Notes: generated by a model from the letters alone, not told the origin. Positions 1 to 8,834 are shown, counted from the first letter of the stretch. The stretch: 47,147 bases of DNA from Synechococcales cyanobacterium 340R_concoct_173_sub (GCA_025354065.1 JANXNM010000460.1:1-47147), one strand, 5' to 3'. Translations and numbers: made by a program.

Positions 1-1004
1 GTCCAGCCTTTGAATTCTTGTTTCATAACATTGCCCAATTGTTTATAAAAGGCACCTAAATCACTGTCCCGACCAATGCGTTCGCCGTAGGGTGGATTGC
101 AAAATAGAACTCCACTATCAGAAGGTGCCACCACTTCAGTAAGATCGATTTTTGAAAAGTAAATGTGACCTGTAACTCCGCATTGGGTTGCGTTTACGAT
201 CGCTTGGTCTACAATTTCACCATCACCATCACTGCCCCAAACTGGAGACGGTAATTGTTTGAGTTGTTTTGATTCAGCCGATGCAATTAATTCTTCGAGT
301 AGTTTCTCGTCGTAGTCCAACCAAGTCTCAAATCCAAACCCCTCCCGAAAAAGTCCCGGTGCAATGTTTAATCCTTTCAAACAGGCTTCTAAGGGTAGTG
401 TTCCAGAGCCACACATCGGATCGTAAAACATTTGATCGGGTTGCCAACCTGACATTTCAATCAAAGCTGCCGCCAATGATTCTTTCAGCGGAGCAGCTCC
501 CATAGCTGCACGATAGCCTCGACGATGGAGACTTTTGCCGGAGCTGTCTAGACTGACGGTGCAAGATTCGGGATTGACATGAACATTAATTTGTAAATCG
601 GGTTCATAAATGTCTACGTCCGATCGTTCACCATGCTTCTCTTTTTGTTGATCAACGATCGCATTCTTAACTTGAAGTGCGGTGAAATGCGTATGATTAA
701 GCTGATCATTTTTGCCTGTAGCCGTGACCGCCAAAGTATTTTCAGGGGTCAAATACTCCGACCAATCAATGGATTGGATACCATCATATAGGTCTTCCGG
801 TGTTTGACAGGGGAAATTCTTTAGCTTCATCAGAATCCGAAACGGTAGCCTAGCCCACAAGTTAACTTGGTACAGCAAAGTTCGATCGCCTTGGAATGAA
901 ACACCACAAAATTGAGGTTCGACATTCTGTGCGCCTAGGCGTTCTAGTTCCTGAGCGGCTAATGGTTCTAATCCCCGTGCCACGGTCGCAAAATAGTAAT
1001 TCAT
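1..1004 (-). CDS. THUMP-domain class I RNA methyltransferase (RlmL N-half / YpsC-like), 3' part cut by the window
   Basis: The reading frame begins at ATG 1004 (protein start MNYYFATVARGLEPLAAQEL) and is still open at base 1, so about 334 codons are visible and the C-terminus is missing. The N-terminal ~55 residues and the following THUMP-like segment are typical of the family that methylates guanine N2 in 23S rRNA. The SAM-binding Rossmann part follows, with motif DPMCGSGTLPLEA and the catalytic NPPYGERIG (N-P-P-Y). Family knowledge: RlmL N-terminal domain/YpsC enzymes act on rRNA in the cytoplasm; the exact target base is inferred. The start lies just upstream of the Uma2-like gene, which ends at 1018, so the two are probably co-transcribed. 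Confidence 0.9.
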   Translation of the reverse strand, partial: MNYYFATVARGLEPLAAQELERLGAQNVEPQFCGVSFQGDRTLLYQVNLWARLPFRILMKLKNFPCQTPEDLYDGIQSIDWSEYLTPENTLAVTATGKNDQLNHTHFTALQVKNAIVDQQKEKHGERSDVDIYEPDLQINVHVNPESCTVSLDSSGKSLHRRGYRAAMGAAPLKESLAAALIEMSGWQPDQMFYDPMCGSGTLPLEACLKGLNIAPGLFREGFGFETWLDYDEKLLEELIASAESKQLKQLPSPVWGSDGDGEIVDQAIVNATQCGVTGHIYFSKIDLTEVVAPSDSGVLFCNPPYGERIGRDSDLGAFYKQLGNVMKQEFKGW

Positions 1005-1017
1005 TTGGGTGATTGTA

Positions 1018-1719
1018 CTACGATCGTTGTAACATCTCTAGTCTTGTCACAAATTCATTATGGGCCTGAGAGGCAATTCCAGCTTGTAAGATTGCTAAAA
1101 CGTGTTTCATATCCCCTTGAATCAGGGCCGATCGATCTAGCCACAAGCCCGGAAAGACTTCACTTCGAGTAATCCCATCCTCATCGGCCAGCAAGTCAAC
1201 ATATTGGCCATTTTGTAAATGAAACCAATCAATTTGTCGATCGAGAACGCGCCACACTAGATATTCTTGGACGCCATTGCGTTCGTAGGATGTTTTTTTC
1301 GTTCCTAAATCTATTGAAACCGTACTTGCTGCAATTTCTGCCAATAGTTCTGGTGAGCCTTCTAGATAGTCATCTTCACTTAATTGCGTTTGACCGCCAG
1401 CATCAGAATCAATGACCAAAGCCAAATCCGGTTGCGGTTCATTAATCGGGTCCAAGCGCACCGTCGGGGCATCTGCAACCATTGTAAAAGCTGTAAATAC
1501 CTGATAAGTGGCCAGCCAAGCATTCATAAAACTATGGGGTTGACCATGGCTTTTAAATCGTAATGCCGCTGCTGACATGCAAACTATTCCTTCAATGAGT
1601 TCGGCTTTGTAAGTTTCGGGCATCGCTGCATATCGGCGCTCAAATTCGTCGCGGGATAACCGATCGCCGTTCTCCAATGGGGCGATGAATAGTCTTGAAA
1701 TAGTGGGTGTTTGAAGCAT
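1018..1719 (-). CDS. Uma2 family (DUF820) putative restriction-endonuclease-fold protein
   Basis: This 233-residue protein has the cyanobacterial Uma2/DUF820 pattern: an N-terminal LSRDEFERRYAAMPE segment, AELIEGIVCMSA, a central PQPDLALVI, ELLAEIAAST, and then QEYLVWRVLDRQIDWF. The Asp and Glu in the middle two motifs match the PD-(D/E)XK-type metal site of the fold. These genes are hugely expanded in cyanobacteria and their in vivo role is unknown; nuclease activity is a fold-based inference. The gene lies between the Dus gene and the THUMP methyltransferase on the same strand. There is no toxin or methylase partner next to it. Confidence 0.85.
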   Translation of the reverse strand: MLQTPTISRLFIAPLENGDRLSRDEFERRYAAMPETYKAELIEGIVCMSAAALRFKSHGQPHSFMNAWLATYQVFTAFTMVADAPTVRLDPINEPQPDLALVIDSDAGGQTQLSEDDYLEGSPELLAEIAASTVSIDLGTKKTSYERNGVQEYLVWRVLDRQIDWFHLQNGQYVDLLADEDGITRSEVFPGLWLDRSALIQGDMKHVLAILQAGIASQAHNEFVTRLEMLQRS

Positions 1720-1767
1720 AGATTTCTCTTGCCAATAACATCTATTCTAGATAATTTCGAGATATGT

Positions 1768-2823
1768 TCATATTTTAGCCGTCTCAGATGTCGGACGAGC
1801 GACAAGTCCGGGATAAGGTTCGATCGCAAAAGGCCGATCGGGTTCGGTTAACAACGCCCGATCGCAACTATCAAAGAGTTCGGTTTTGTTTTGTGCCCGC
1901 CGCATTTGACGTAGAAAATCACCATTCTCATCAACACCTTGAGCAATGTAATTCAAATACATTTTCATATAACTGACCCGCGATCGCTCTGCAATAGATT
2001 GAGCAATTGGCGTTTCATACAATCGATCGATATAATTGCGTACTTCTGAGAGTGGAATAATAGAAATCGGTTGACCGGATAATGCCTGTCGTAATTGCAT
2101 AAAAATCCAAGGATTACGAATAGCAGACCGACCAATCATCACGCCCGCTGCTTTAGTTTGATTAAGAACTTCTATCGCAGTCTGAGCCGAGGTTACGTTA
2201 CCATTTGCAAGCACTGGACAATTCACAGTTTTAACAGCATGAGCAATCAAATTGTAATTCACTGCGCCGTGATACATTTCTTTGACTGTGCGGCCATGTA
2301 AACTTAATAAATCAATTTGGTGATGATTCAGTAAATGAAGAATTTTGTCGAAATTTTCAGTATCTTCAAATCCAACTCTCATCTTTACGGTCAATCGTCC
2401 AGATATGACCGATCGTAATTCGCCTAAAATCCGATCGACTTTTTCGGGATCTCGTAATAACCCACCACCCACATTTTTACGATAAATCCGAGGGGCCGGA
2501 CAGCCCATATTCAGGTCCACGCCAGCGATCGGATATTGACTTAATTGTTTTGCAGTCCGGACTAAATCTGGAATACTTTCCCCAATCATTTGCGCAAAAA
2601 TAGGCTGACCTGTTGTGTTATTTACGATCGCATCTAGTATGCTTTTGTCGAGACCGGACGTGGCATGAACCCGAAAGTATTCCGTAAAAAAGTAGTCGGG
2701 ACAGGCATACTGGGCAATCACATCCATGAACGATCGATTGGTTACGTCCTGCATGGGAGCTAGAGCGGAGTAAGCTTGTCCGGGAATTAGAAAAGACATG
2801 ACGGGAAAACGATCGAGGGTCAT
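1768..2823 (-). CDS. tRNA-dihydrouridine synthase (Dus family)
   Basis: The enzyme reduces uridine to dihydrouridine in tRNA using FMN and NAD(P)H. The 351-residue protein shows the TIM-barrel signature: ALAPMQDVTNRSF at the N-terminus (FMN site), DLNMGCPAPRIYRKNVGGGLLR with the catalytic Cys, LTVKMRVGF, LLSLHGRTVKEMYHGAVNY, CPVLANGNV and GVMIGRSAIRNPWIF (phosphate binding). A C-terminal helical domain follows. ATG 2823 gives 351 residues; a second ATG at 2799 would give a start closer to most homologues. Subtype (A, B or C) is not assigned. The next gene upstream, devA, ends at 2859, so read-through from the dev operon is possible. Confidence 0.93.
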   Translation of the reverse strand: MTLDRFPVMSFLIPGQAYSALAPMQDVTNRSFMDVIAQYACPDYFFTEYFRVHATSGLDKSILDAIVNNTTGQPIFAQMIGESIPDLVRTAKQLSQYPIAGVDLNMGCPAPRIYRKNVGGGLLRDPEKVDRILGELRSVISGRLTVKMRVGFEDTENFDKILHLLNHHQIDLLSLHGRTVKEMYHGAVNYNLIAHAVKTVNCPVLANGNVTSAQTAIEVLNQTKAAGVMIGRSAIRNPWIFMQLRQALSGQPISIIPLSEVRNYIDRLYETPIAQSIAERSRVSYMKMYLNYIAQGVDENGDFLRQMRRAQNKTELFDSCDRALLTEPDRPFAIEPYPGLVARPTSETAKI

Positions 2824-2858
2824 TATCTTAACGTAAATCAGTTCTAACTTAGATAACG

Positions 2859-3551
2859 TTATGCCAGAACCCGATCGCTGGCGAGTAGTCCATCTTCCAT
2901 ATGGATAATCCGATCGGCAATATCCAAAATTCGATTGTCATGTGTCACCATCAAAATTGTACAGCCTTGCTCTTTGGCGAGTTGCTGCATCAATTCCACC
3001 ACTTCGCGTCCTGATTTACTATCCAATGCTGCTGTCGGTTCATCAGCCAGAATGATCTTTGGACGACTGACCAATGCTCGTGCGATCGCGACCCGTTGCT
3101 TTTGACCGCCAGAAAGATCGGATGGATAGTAGTGAATCCGATCGCCTAAACCCACCTGTTCCAGCATTTGGGCCGATCGTTCTTTCATTTCAGCGGCGGA
3201 GATATGGGAATGAACTTCGAGTCCCATCCGAACATTTTGGAGCGCGGTGAGACTACCATGAAGATTGTGGGCTTGAAAGATATAGCCAATCTGACGACGG
3301 GTCATCATTCGTTTACGATCGTTTGCCCCACGAAGTTCTTGACCAAGTATTTGCAATTGCCCATCTTGCCCCGATCGTAATCCACCAATCAAGGTCAGCA
3401 ATGTAGTTTTGCCTGAACCCGATGGCCCGGTCATTAGAATGATTTCGCCCCGATCGATAGTCAGATTGATGTCGTAAAGAACTTGCTTTTTAAGAGTATC
3501 TTTACCAAAGTAATGATTTAGATTTTGAATTGAAATAATAAACTCGCTCAT
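2859..3551 (-). CDS. devA: DevA-type ABC transporter ATP-binding protein
   Basis: This is the ATPase of a DevBCA-type exporter. The 230 residues contain Walker A GPSGSGKTT at 42-50, the signature LSGGQ at 146-150, Walker B IILADE at 166-171, and the switch His in MVTHDNRI. It belongs to the MacB/LolD-like class that powers an MFP-linked permease. The gene is last in a devB-devC-devA order and begins 23 bases after the stop of devC, so it is clearly co-transcribed. In heterocyst formers the prototype exports envelope glycolipid; in other cyanobacteria paralogues serve envelope stress or unknown export, so the substrate here is not known. Confidence 0.93.
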   Translation of the reverse strand: MSEFIISIQNLNHYFGKDTLKKQVLYDINLTIDRGEIILMTGPSGSGKTTLLTLIGGLRSGQDGQLQILGQELRGANDRKRMMTRRQIGYIFQAHNLHGSLTALQNVRMGLEVHSHISAAEMKERSAQMLEQVGLGDRIHYYPSDLSGGQKQRVAIARALVSRPKIILADEPTAALDSKSGREVVELMQQLAKEQGCTILMVTHDNRILDIADRIIHMEDGLLASDRVLA

Positions 3552-3574
3552 AGTAGACCTCAGTAGACTTTAAT

Positions 3575-4741
3575 TTAAAAAATATCAGCAGGGTCAGCAG
3601 ATTGTAATTTTCGCGTAGCGATCGCGCCTGAAACCATGCATAGTGCCATTGTCATTATTAGAACAGTGATCGCCCGCGAAACAGTCATTAAAATCGGCAA
3701 TCCTGTACCATTTCGAGCCAAGGTATAGAGTCCGATCGCTCCAGCAACACCAGGAAAGAAGCCTAATATTGCCAGTAGAAATGCCTCCTCAAAAACAATC
3801 CCCAACAAATAGCCATTACCATAGCCCATTGCTTTGAATGTGGCATATTCAGCCATATGGGAATTCACATCAGTTGAAAGAACTTGATACACAATCACAA
3901 TCCCCACAATAAATCCCATTCCTACACCCAGTGTGAAAATGAATCCGATAGAGGTATTCTTTTGCCAATACCCTTTTTCAAATTCAATAAACTCAGCTTT
4001 AGTCATCACAATGGTGTCACTGGGTAGATGCTGACGCAATTGAGCCACTACAGTATTAGCATCCTTTCCAGGCGATAATTTGAGTAGTCCAAGGGAGATG
4101 TTTTCAGCTTTGCGACGGGGAAAGAGTCGTAGGAAATTTTGGCTGCTAGTCAGGAGATGGCCGTCAGTACCAAATGAAGATCCGATCGCAAACGTTCCAT
4201 CTAGAGTAATCGTTTTACCATCAATTTCAGTTTTGAGAGATTGACCTTGATTAATATCAGCAATCACTGTTTTATAGTCGCCGCGTGAGGCTTGATCAAA
4301 CAGAAATGTATCTGGGCGTTTGGTCCGATCGAGCTTTTGGGCCATATCAGGCAATTGAAATGCGACAAAATCGGGATCAATCCCAATCACACGAATAGCA
4401 TTCTCTTTACGCGTTTGGGGATGTTTCCAAACTACGTTGTTGACGTATAACCCATGGGCTGACTCAACTCCAGCTACATCTTGCGCTTGAAGTAGTCGGC
4501 GGCGGGGAAAGGTTGAGAGGTTGCCAAAATTTAAGGCTTGAGGACTAAAAATAACGGCCTCAGCTTCTAGAATTTGATGGCTTCGCACACTACTGTCAAA
4601 TAGGGCATCTCGAAATCCTAGTTGCGTAAACATCAAGATATCGGCAAAGGCAATTCCGCTCAGGGCGACGATGAGTTTGCTTTTTTGATGACTGAGTTGT
4701 AACCAGCCGAGAGGAGTGCGGCGGGGGAAAATATTGAACAT
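3575..4741 (-). CDS. devC: DevC-type ABC transporter permease
   Basis: The 388-residue permease has the MacB/FtsX topology. One N-terminal membrane segment lies near residues 25-45 (IVALSGIAFADILMFTQLGF), a large periplasmic domain fills residues 50-265, and three C-terminal membrane helices follow (IGFIFTLGVGMGFIVGIVIV, LLGIVFEEAFLLAILGFFPG, and the ITVLIMTMALCMVSGAIATR region). The start IFPRRTPLGWLQL is characteristic of DevC. Between devB and devC lie 246 bases that carry a repeat element (see 4770-4991), unusually long for this operon. Function is assembly with DevA and the DevB adaptor at the inner membrane. Confidence 0.93.
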   Translation of the reverse strand: MFNIFPRRTPLGWLQLSHQKSKLIVALSGIAFADILMFTQLGFRDALFDSSVRSHQILEAEAVIFSPQALNFGNLSTFPRRRLLQAQDVAGVESAHGLYVNNVVWKHPQTRKENAIRVIGIDPDFVAFQLPDMAQKLDRTKRPDTFLFDQASRGDYKTVIADINQGQSLKTEIDGKTITLDGTFAIGSSFGTDGHLLTSSQNFLRLFPRRKAENISLGLLKLSPGKDANTVVAQLRQHLPSDTIVMTKAEFIEFEKGYWQKNTSIGFIFTLGVGMGFIVGIVIVYQVLSTDVNSHMAEYATFKAMGYGNGYLLGIVFEEAFLLAILGFFPGVAGAIGLYTLARNGTGLPILMTVSRAITVLIMTMALCMVSGAIATRKLQSADPADIF

Positions 4742-4769
4742 TTTGAATGGTGAATGAAGAATGGTGAAT

Positions 4770-4991
4770 TAGGAATTAGGATTAAATAAAATCGACAATT
4801 CATTGATTCGATCGTCTATTCCATAGACTACCCGCAAATAAATTGCAGTCTAGTAGAGGAAGCAGCTCCGCAGCTAAGAAAGCAGAGATTGACAATGATT
4901 CTTAGTCCCGGAGGAACTTTCGTTTCTAGAGCGCAATTCATTCGCGCGGTCTGCTAGGAAATCTCGGTTTTAGTAAATCCTGATTTCTTAG
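4770..4991. repeat. MITE-like element, copy A (about 222 bp), between devB and devC
   Basis: The left end TAGGAATTAGGATTAAATA is an imperfect inverted copy of the right end, whose complement reads CTAAGAAATCAGGATTTACT. The interior shares GATCGACAATT and GCGCAATT-ATTCGC-CGGTCTG blocks with the shorter copy at about 23359-23490. The right end reaches the devB stop codon (complement of TTA at 4988-4990), so the element edge supplies or overlaps it. No transposase is encoded. This looks like a small non-autonomous mobile element or dispersed repeat; the ends are approximate. Confidence 0.6.
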
Positions 4992-6295
4992 GGTTCGGTG
5001 ATAATTTTGGCGGTGACTTGGGAGTTGGTGAATTGGGCGACTTTTTTGCTGGATTCCGAATCTAGGGCAATGCGAATTTCGATGACGCGGGCATCGGTGT
5101 TGCTGGTGGGGTCGGTGTTGGTGAGGCTTTGGCGTAGGACTTTTTGGCCGATTTCTTTGACGGTGCCTTGGAGTTCGCTGCCGATCGCATCACTAGTGAT
5201 TTTTGCGCCTTGACCAAGTTTGATGCGTTGACGATCGCTTTCATACACTTCGACGATCGCCATCATTTTGCGAGTTTGTCCCATATCGACAACGCCTTCC
5301 GGTGCAATTTTCTCACCCGCCCGCGTATAAATTTTTAGAATGGTGCCATCTTGGGGAGCGCGCACGTAGGCTTGTTCTAAATCAGCCGCTGCTTTTACCC
5401 GAGCTGCTTGAACTTGCCGCACTTCAGCTTCGGCAGTTTGAACATCCACCGGACGGATTTCCGCAATTCGATCGAGGGTCGAGTCTGCTGCATCCACTTG
5501 CTGCGATCGGGCATTTCGGCTGCGATCGAGAGCGGCTTTGGCTTCCTTAATTTGTTGAGTTAGAGTATTGCGAATTCGATCGGCTTCGGATGCAGCTTCT
5601 TGACCTCGACGATAGGCCGTCTGTGCAGTCAGCCGTTTGCCATCCCGCAAGGAGGCCGATGTCGCTCCAGCTTCGTACAGTGTTTGGTAACGATCGGCTT
5701 CGAGTGTGGCGTTGTCAAATTCTGCTTGGAGACGATTTCGGGTGGCTGTTTGAGTATTTCCCACGCCATCAAGATCCGCCTGTAAACGAGCAATCACTGC
5801 GCTTTGAGTGTTGTAATCGCCTGTCCCTTCGGCATTGAGACGGGCGATTTCCGATCGTTGGGCCTGAATTTCACCTGTTTTTGCGCCGGATTTTACCTGA
5901 ACAAGTTTGGAATGAACCACATTAACTTGCTCGTCAGCCTGTTGCAGCGCGGCTTCTAAACGAGATTCACTATTCAAAACTGCAATAATATCCCCTGACT
6001 TAACCACATCGCCTTCCTTGACTCGCAGCGATTCCAACCGACTGCCATCATTACTGCTGGGAGCCGAAAGTTTAATGACTTGCCCGTTCGGTTCTAGCCG
6101 ACCCAGAGCCGTAACGCTTTTTATTTCTGGGGCAGTATTCGTGAGGGGAACGATCGGGAGCGATACAGACTGACTCATGACCATGCGAGTGCCTGCAACT
6201 CCCACCAAAAGCGCTCCTAACCCCGTGACGACGATCGAGGTCTTTCCACTCACTACGCCCGAAAATACATCCGAAAATCCTTTGAACATGGTCAT
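4988..6295 (-). CDS. devB: DevB-type membrane fusion (HlyD-family) adaptor
   Basis: The 435-residue periplasmic adaptor links the DevCA pump to an outer-membrane TolC-like channel. It has an N-terminal membrane anchor (TSIVVTGLGALLVGVAGTRMVM, about residues 19-40) and a VTALGRLEPNG lipoyl/barrel start typical of DevB. A long coiled-coil hairpin of Glu/Gln/Ala-rich heptads spans about 110-300. The second half-lipoyl segment follows (AYVRAPQDGTILKIYTRAGEKI), then a beta-barrel (VVDMGQTRKMMAIVEVYESD). It is first in the operon, and its upstream region carries two palindromes (6349-6363, 6379-6398) shared with the divergent TetR gene. Its stop codon coincides with the end of a repeat element. Confidence 0.93.
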   Translation of the reverse strand: MTMFKGFSDVFSGVVSGKTSIVVTGLGALLVGVAGTRMVMSQSVSLPIVPLTNTAPEIKSVTALGRLEPNGQVIKLSAPSSNDGSRLESLRVKEGDVVKSGDIIAVLNSESRLEAALQQADEQVNVVHSKLVQVKSGAKTGEIQAQRSEIARLNAEGTGDYNTQSAVIARLQADLDGVGNTQTATRNRLQAEFDNATLEADRYQTLYEAGATSASLRDGKRLTAQTAYRRGQEAASEADRIRNTLTQQIKEAKAALDRSRNARSQQVDAADSTLDRIAEIRPVDVQTAEAEVRQVQAARVKAAADLEQAYVRAPQDGTILKIYTRAGEKIAPEGVVDMGQTRKMMAIVEVYESDRQRIKLGQGAKITSDAIGSELQGTVKEIGQKVLRQSLTNTDPTSNTDARVIEIRIALDSESSKKVAQFTNSQVTAKIITEP

Positions 6296-6348
6296 AGATT
6301 CGCCCTCATTGGAGATCGAAAGAAGGTGGGAATTAAAACGCGCTAAAA

Positions 6349-6398
6349 ACTAGACGGTCTAGTACAACTCCATTAAAAACTAGACTGTTCAGTTTAGT
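6349..6398. promoter_or_regulatory. Pair of palindromic operator candidates for the divergent TetR regulator
   Basis: ACTAGACGGTCTAGT (6349-6363) is a perfect palindrome with 7-base arms around one centre base. ACTAGACTGTTCAGTTTAGT (6379-6398) is an imperfect palindrome beginning with the same ACTAGAC. Their centres are about 32 bases (three helical turns) apart, and both lie in the 166-base gap between devB and the TetR gene. CTAGAC-type palindromes are typical of TetR-family operators. The inference is that the TetR protein represses itself and devBCA. Confidence 0.7.
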
Positions 6399-6461
6399 CA
6401 AGAAAGATGCAAAATAGAGGGAGGTTGGGGGAAGAGCTAAGTTAAAATTCTAAAAAATATT

Positions 6462-7031
6462 ATGAGTAAAGCAGAGACAATTCTTCAAGGCGCGATGCAG
6501 GAATTTTTAGCGAAGGGTTATTCTGCGGCCAGCATGGATCGGGTGGCAGCGGCGGCGGGTGTCTCGAAGGCAACTGTTTATAGTCATTTTGGCGATAAAG
6601 AAACACTATTCAAAGCATTAGTCGCACAAATGGCGCAGGAAAGAATGCGATCGATTTTAAGTCGGTTGGATTACTCATTAGAACCACGTCTTGCAATGCG
6701 ACAATTGTTTATGGAAGGCATGGATGATTGTTGTAAAAATCCAGAATTTCATGACTTTCAACGTATTTTGATTGGAGAATCAGGTCGTTTTCCAGACTTA
6801 GCAAAGACTTTTGTTATTCACATGAGTAAACCAGGTATTGAAGCCTTAACCCAATATTTTGAACGATCGTCTGTGTTCAATTTCCCAGATCCAGAAGCGA
6901 TTTCCCGTATTGTCGTTGGTGCTATTGTTCATTTTGGGATGATCCAAAATGTCATGCATGGCAAAGAGATTATTCCTATGGAATCCGATCGTTTAGTAGA
7001 TGCCTTAGAGCTTTTGCTGTTTAATAATTGA
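6462..7031 (+). CDS. TetR/AcrR family transcriptional regulator
   Basis: This 189-residue repressor has a canonical N-terminal helix-turn-helix: ILQGAMQEFLAKGYSAASMDRVAAAAGVSKATVYSHFGDKETLF (about residues 6-49). It is followed by an all-helical ligand domain of the AefR-like C-terminal type (LIGESGRFPDLAKTF). It is transcribed away from devB, and two ACTAGAC-based palindromes sit in the shared upstream region, making local control of the exporter likely. The effector is unknown but may be an envelope-stress compound or pump substrate. The esterase gene follows 26 bases downstream on the same strand. Confidence 0.92.
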   Translation: MSKAETILQGAMQEFLAKGYSAASMDRVAAAAGVSKATVYSHFGDKETLFKALVAQMAQERMRSILSRLDYSLEPRLAMRQLFMEGMDDCCKNPEFHDFQRILIGESGRFPDLAKTFVIHMSKPGIEALTQYFERSSVFNFPDPEAISRIVVGAIVHFGMIQNVMHGKEIIPMESDRLVDALELLLFNN

Positions 7032-7057
7032 TTACCTATTAAGTACCCCTGTTTCTT

Positions 7058-7696
7058 ATGTTGCAAGTCATTACAATCCCGGCTCAGCCCGGCCCAGCCG
7101 AATATGCGATCGTCATTCTCCACGGTTGGGGCGGGACAGCAGAGGATGCGGCTCAGTTTACCAAAGTGATACAGGTTCCAGGGGCAGTGCGATTGATGCC
7201 GAAGGGATTGTTTCAGCATCCCTACAATCCAGAAGGACAAATGTGGTATGACTTTCCCAATGTTGAACGATTTGATTTTAAAGTTGATTTAAGCGATCGC
7301 CCGGATCTGCAACGCAGTCGTCAAGTGCTGCGCGATTGGATCATCAGCTTGCCAGAACAAACAGGCGTACCTTTAAATAAAACAATTTTGGGCGGATTTT
7401 CTCAGGGCGGTGCTATGACCATTGAAGTCGGATTAGAATTGCCTCTAGCCGGACTGATGTCCATGAGTGGCTATGCCCATCGTCCAATTCCTCCCGTGAC
7501 GCGGGCACCCAAACTCCTGATGATTCACGGGACTGCCGACAATGTTGTCCCGATCGCCGCCTCAAGAGCTACTAAAAAGTCGCTGATTAATGCCGGAGTT
7601 GAAGTCGAGTCCTACGAGTTTCCGGGAATGGGACATGAGATTTCTTTGGCAGTGATTCAGCGAATGCAAGCATTTATTTTGGCGCAGTTCGCATGA
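7058..7696 (+). CDS. Carboxylesterase/phospholipase-family alpha/beta hydrolase
   Basis: This 212-residue serine hydrolase resembles YpfH and small carboxylesterases. The oxyanion region is VILHGWGGTAEDAAQF, the nucleophile elbow is GGFSQGGAM (Ser in G-x-S-x-G), the acid is Asp in MIHGTADNVVP, and the base is His in PGMGHEISL. No signal peptide is visible, so the protein is probably cytoplasmic. It starts 26 bases after the TetR gene and may be co-transcribed with it. A hairpin with a T-rich run follows at 7755-7791. Substrate is unknown; acyl-ester hydrolysis is the family-level assignment. Confidence 0.88.
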   Translation: MLQVITIPAQPGPAEYAIVILHGWGGTAEDAAQFTKVIQVPGAVRLMPKGLFQHPYNPEGQMWYDFPNVERFDFKVDLSDRPDLQRSRQVLRDWIISLPEQTGVPLNKTILGGFSQGGAMTIEVGLELPLAGLMSMSGYAHRPIPPVTRAPKLLMIHGTADNVVPIAASRATKKSLINAGVEVESYEFPGMGHEISLAVIQRMQAFILAQFA

Positions 7697-7754
7697 TGTA
7701 GGGATAACAGGCACTATAATACAAGCCTCTAACAAGAATGCTCTAACAAGAATG

Positions 7755-7791
7755 CCCGAACAAGAATTTTCTTGCGGGTATTTTGCGTTTT
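7755..7791 (+). terminator. Probable intrinsic terminator after the esterase gene
   Basis: CCCG-AA-CAAG-AATTTT-CTTG-CGGG forms a stem of 4+4 pairs interrupted by a mismatch at 7755-7778. It is followed by TATTTTGCGTTTT. The region just upstream repeats AACAAGAATGC, and just downstream TTTGGAATGTGT occurs twice (about 7788-7816). Confidence 0.55.
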
Positions 7792-7834
7792 GGAATGTGT
7801 CTTTTGGAATGTGTTTTTTATAAGAGGCTGAATC

Positions 7835-8764
7835 ATGGGGACATTAAACGGGCGGGATGTATTGAGTTTGGCAGATTTGTCTAGTGCAGAAATTCAACAG
7901 GTGTTGGATTGGGCGATCGCCATGAAAAAAGGTGAACTCAATCCGCGTTTTACTGATCGGATTCCCACCTTAGGACTATTATTTTATAAAGCCTCTACCC
8001 GCACCCGCGTTAGCTTTTCGACGGCCATGTTTCAGCTTGGGGGTCAGGTAATGGATTTGAATATTAATGTAACTCAAATTGGTCGGGGTGAACCGATCGA
8101 AGATACAGCGCGAGTACTCGATCGGTATTTGGATGCATTAGCAATTCGCACCTTTGCTCAGGCTGATATTGAAACATTTGCGCAGTATTGCAAAATGCCT
8201 ATTGTCAACGCCCTGACGGATTTAGAACATCCTTGTCAAGTTCTAGCTGATTTGCAAACCGTACAAGAGAATTTTGGCAAATGCGAAGGACTGACATTTA
8301 CCTATGTCGGCGACGGAAACAATATGGCCCATTCTATTCTGTTGGGTTGTGCGGCAGTGGGAATGAATATTCGGATTGCGGCTCCCAAGGGGTATGAATG
8401 TTCTCCCGATGTCGTGGCTCAGGCAAAGGCAATTGCAGGCGATCGGTCCCAGGTGATTACGACAACGGATGTGCGGGCGGCGGTAGAAGGCGCAAATGTG
8501 GTCTATACCGATGTGTGGGCGAGTATGGGACAAGAGGCTGAATCGGACGATCGAATTCCGGTCTTTATGCCCTATCAAGTGAATGCAGAATTAATAAAGA
8601 ATGCGGATAAAGATGCGATCGTATTACATTGTTTACCAGCCCATCGCGGTGAAGAGATTACCCATGAAGTAATGGAAGGAAAACGATCGCGCATTTGGGA
8701 TCAAGCTGAAAACCGAATGCACGCGCAAAAAGCATTGTTAGCCGCATTATTTGGTTTGGTCTGA
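7835..8764 (+). CDS. argF: Ornithine carbamoyltransferase
   Basis: The enzyme forms citrulline from ornithine and carbamoyl phosphate in arginine synthesis. Its 309 residues match the usual length. The carbamoyl-phosphate loop STRTRVSF, the HPCQVLADL motif (His-Pro-x-Gln), the YVGDGNNMAHS segment, and the ornithine-binding HCLPAHRGEEI motif with the catalytic Cys are all present. The start ATG 7835 follows GAGGCTGA about 9 bases upstream. It is flanked by a terminator-like hairpin upstream and the convergent tex gene downstream, so it is probably monocistronic. Confidence 0.96.
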   Translation: MGTLNGRDVLSLADLSSAEIQQVLDWAIAMKKGELNPRFTDRIPTLGLLFYKASTRTRVSFSTAMFQLGGQVMDLNINVTQIGRGEPIEDTARVLDRYLDALAIRTFAQADIETFAQYCKMPIVNALTDLEHPCQVLADLQTVQENFGKCEGLTFTYVGDGNNMAHSILLGCAAVGMNIRIAAPKGYECSPDVVAQAKAIAGDRSQVITTTDVRAAVEGANVVYTDVWASMGQEAESDDRIPVFMPYQVNAELIKNADKDAIVLHCLPAHRGEEITHEVMEGKRSRIWDQAENRMHAQKALLAALFGLV

Positions 8765-8834
8765 TGGTGATCTAAATGATTTGATTCAATCTCTATTGGG
8801 ACATTGCCAATATGTCCCATAGGTTATGTGCAAT

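Noticed and set aside
1584..1829. Minus-strand 81-residue frame overlapping the Uma2 and Dus genes
   Set aside because: Out of frame with both neighbours and lacks any recognisable feature.
5144..5838. Several plus-strand frames opposite devB
   Set aside because: Shadows of a coding region with strong HlyD-family evidence on the minus strand.
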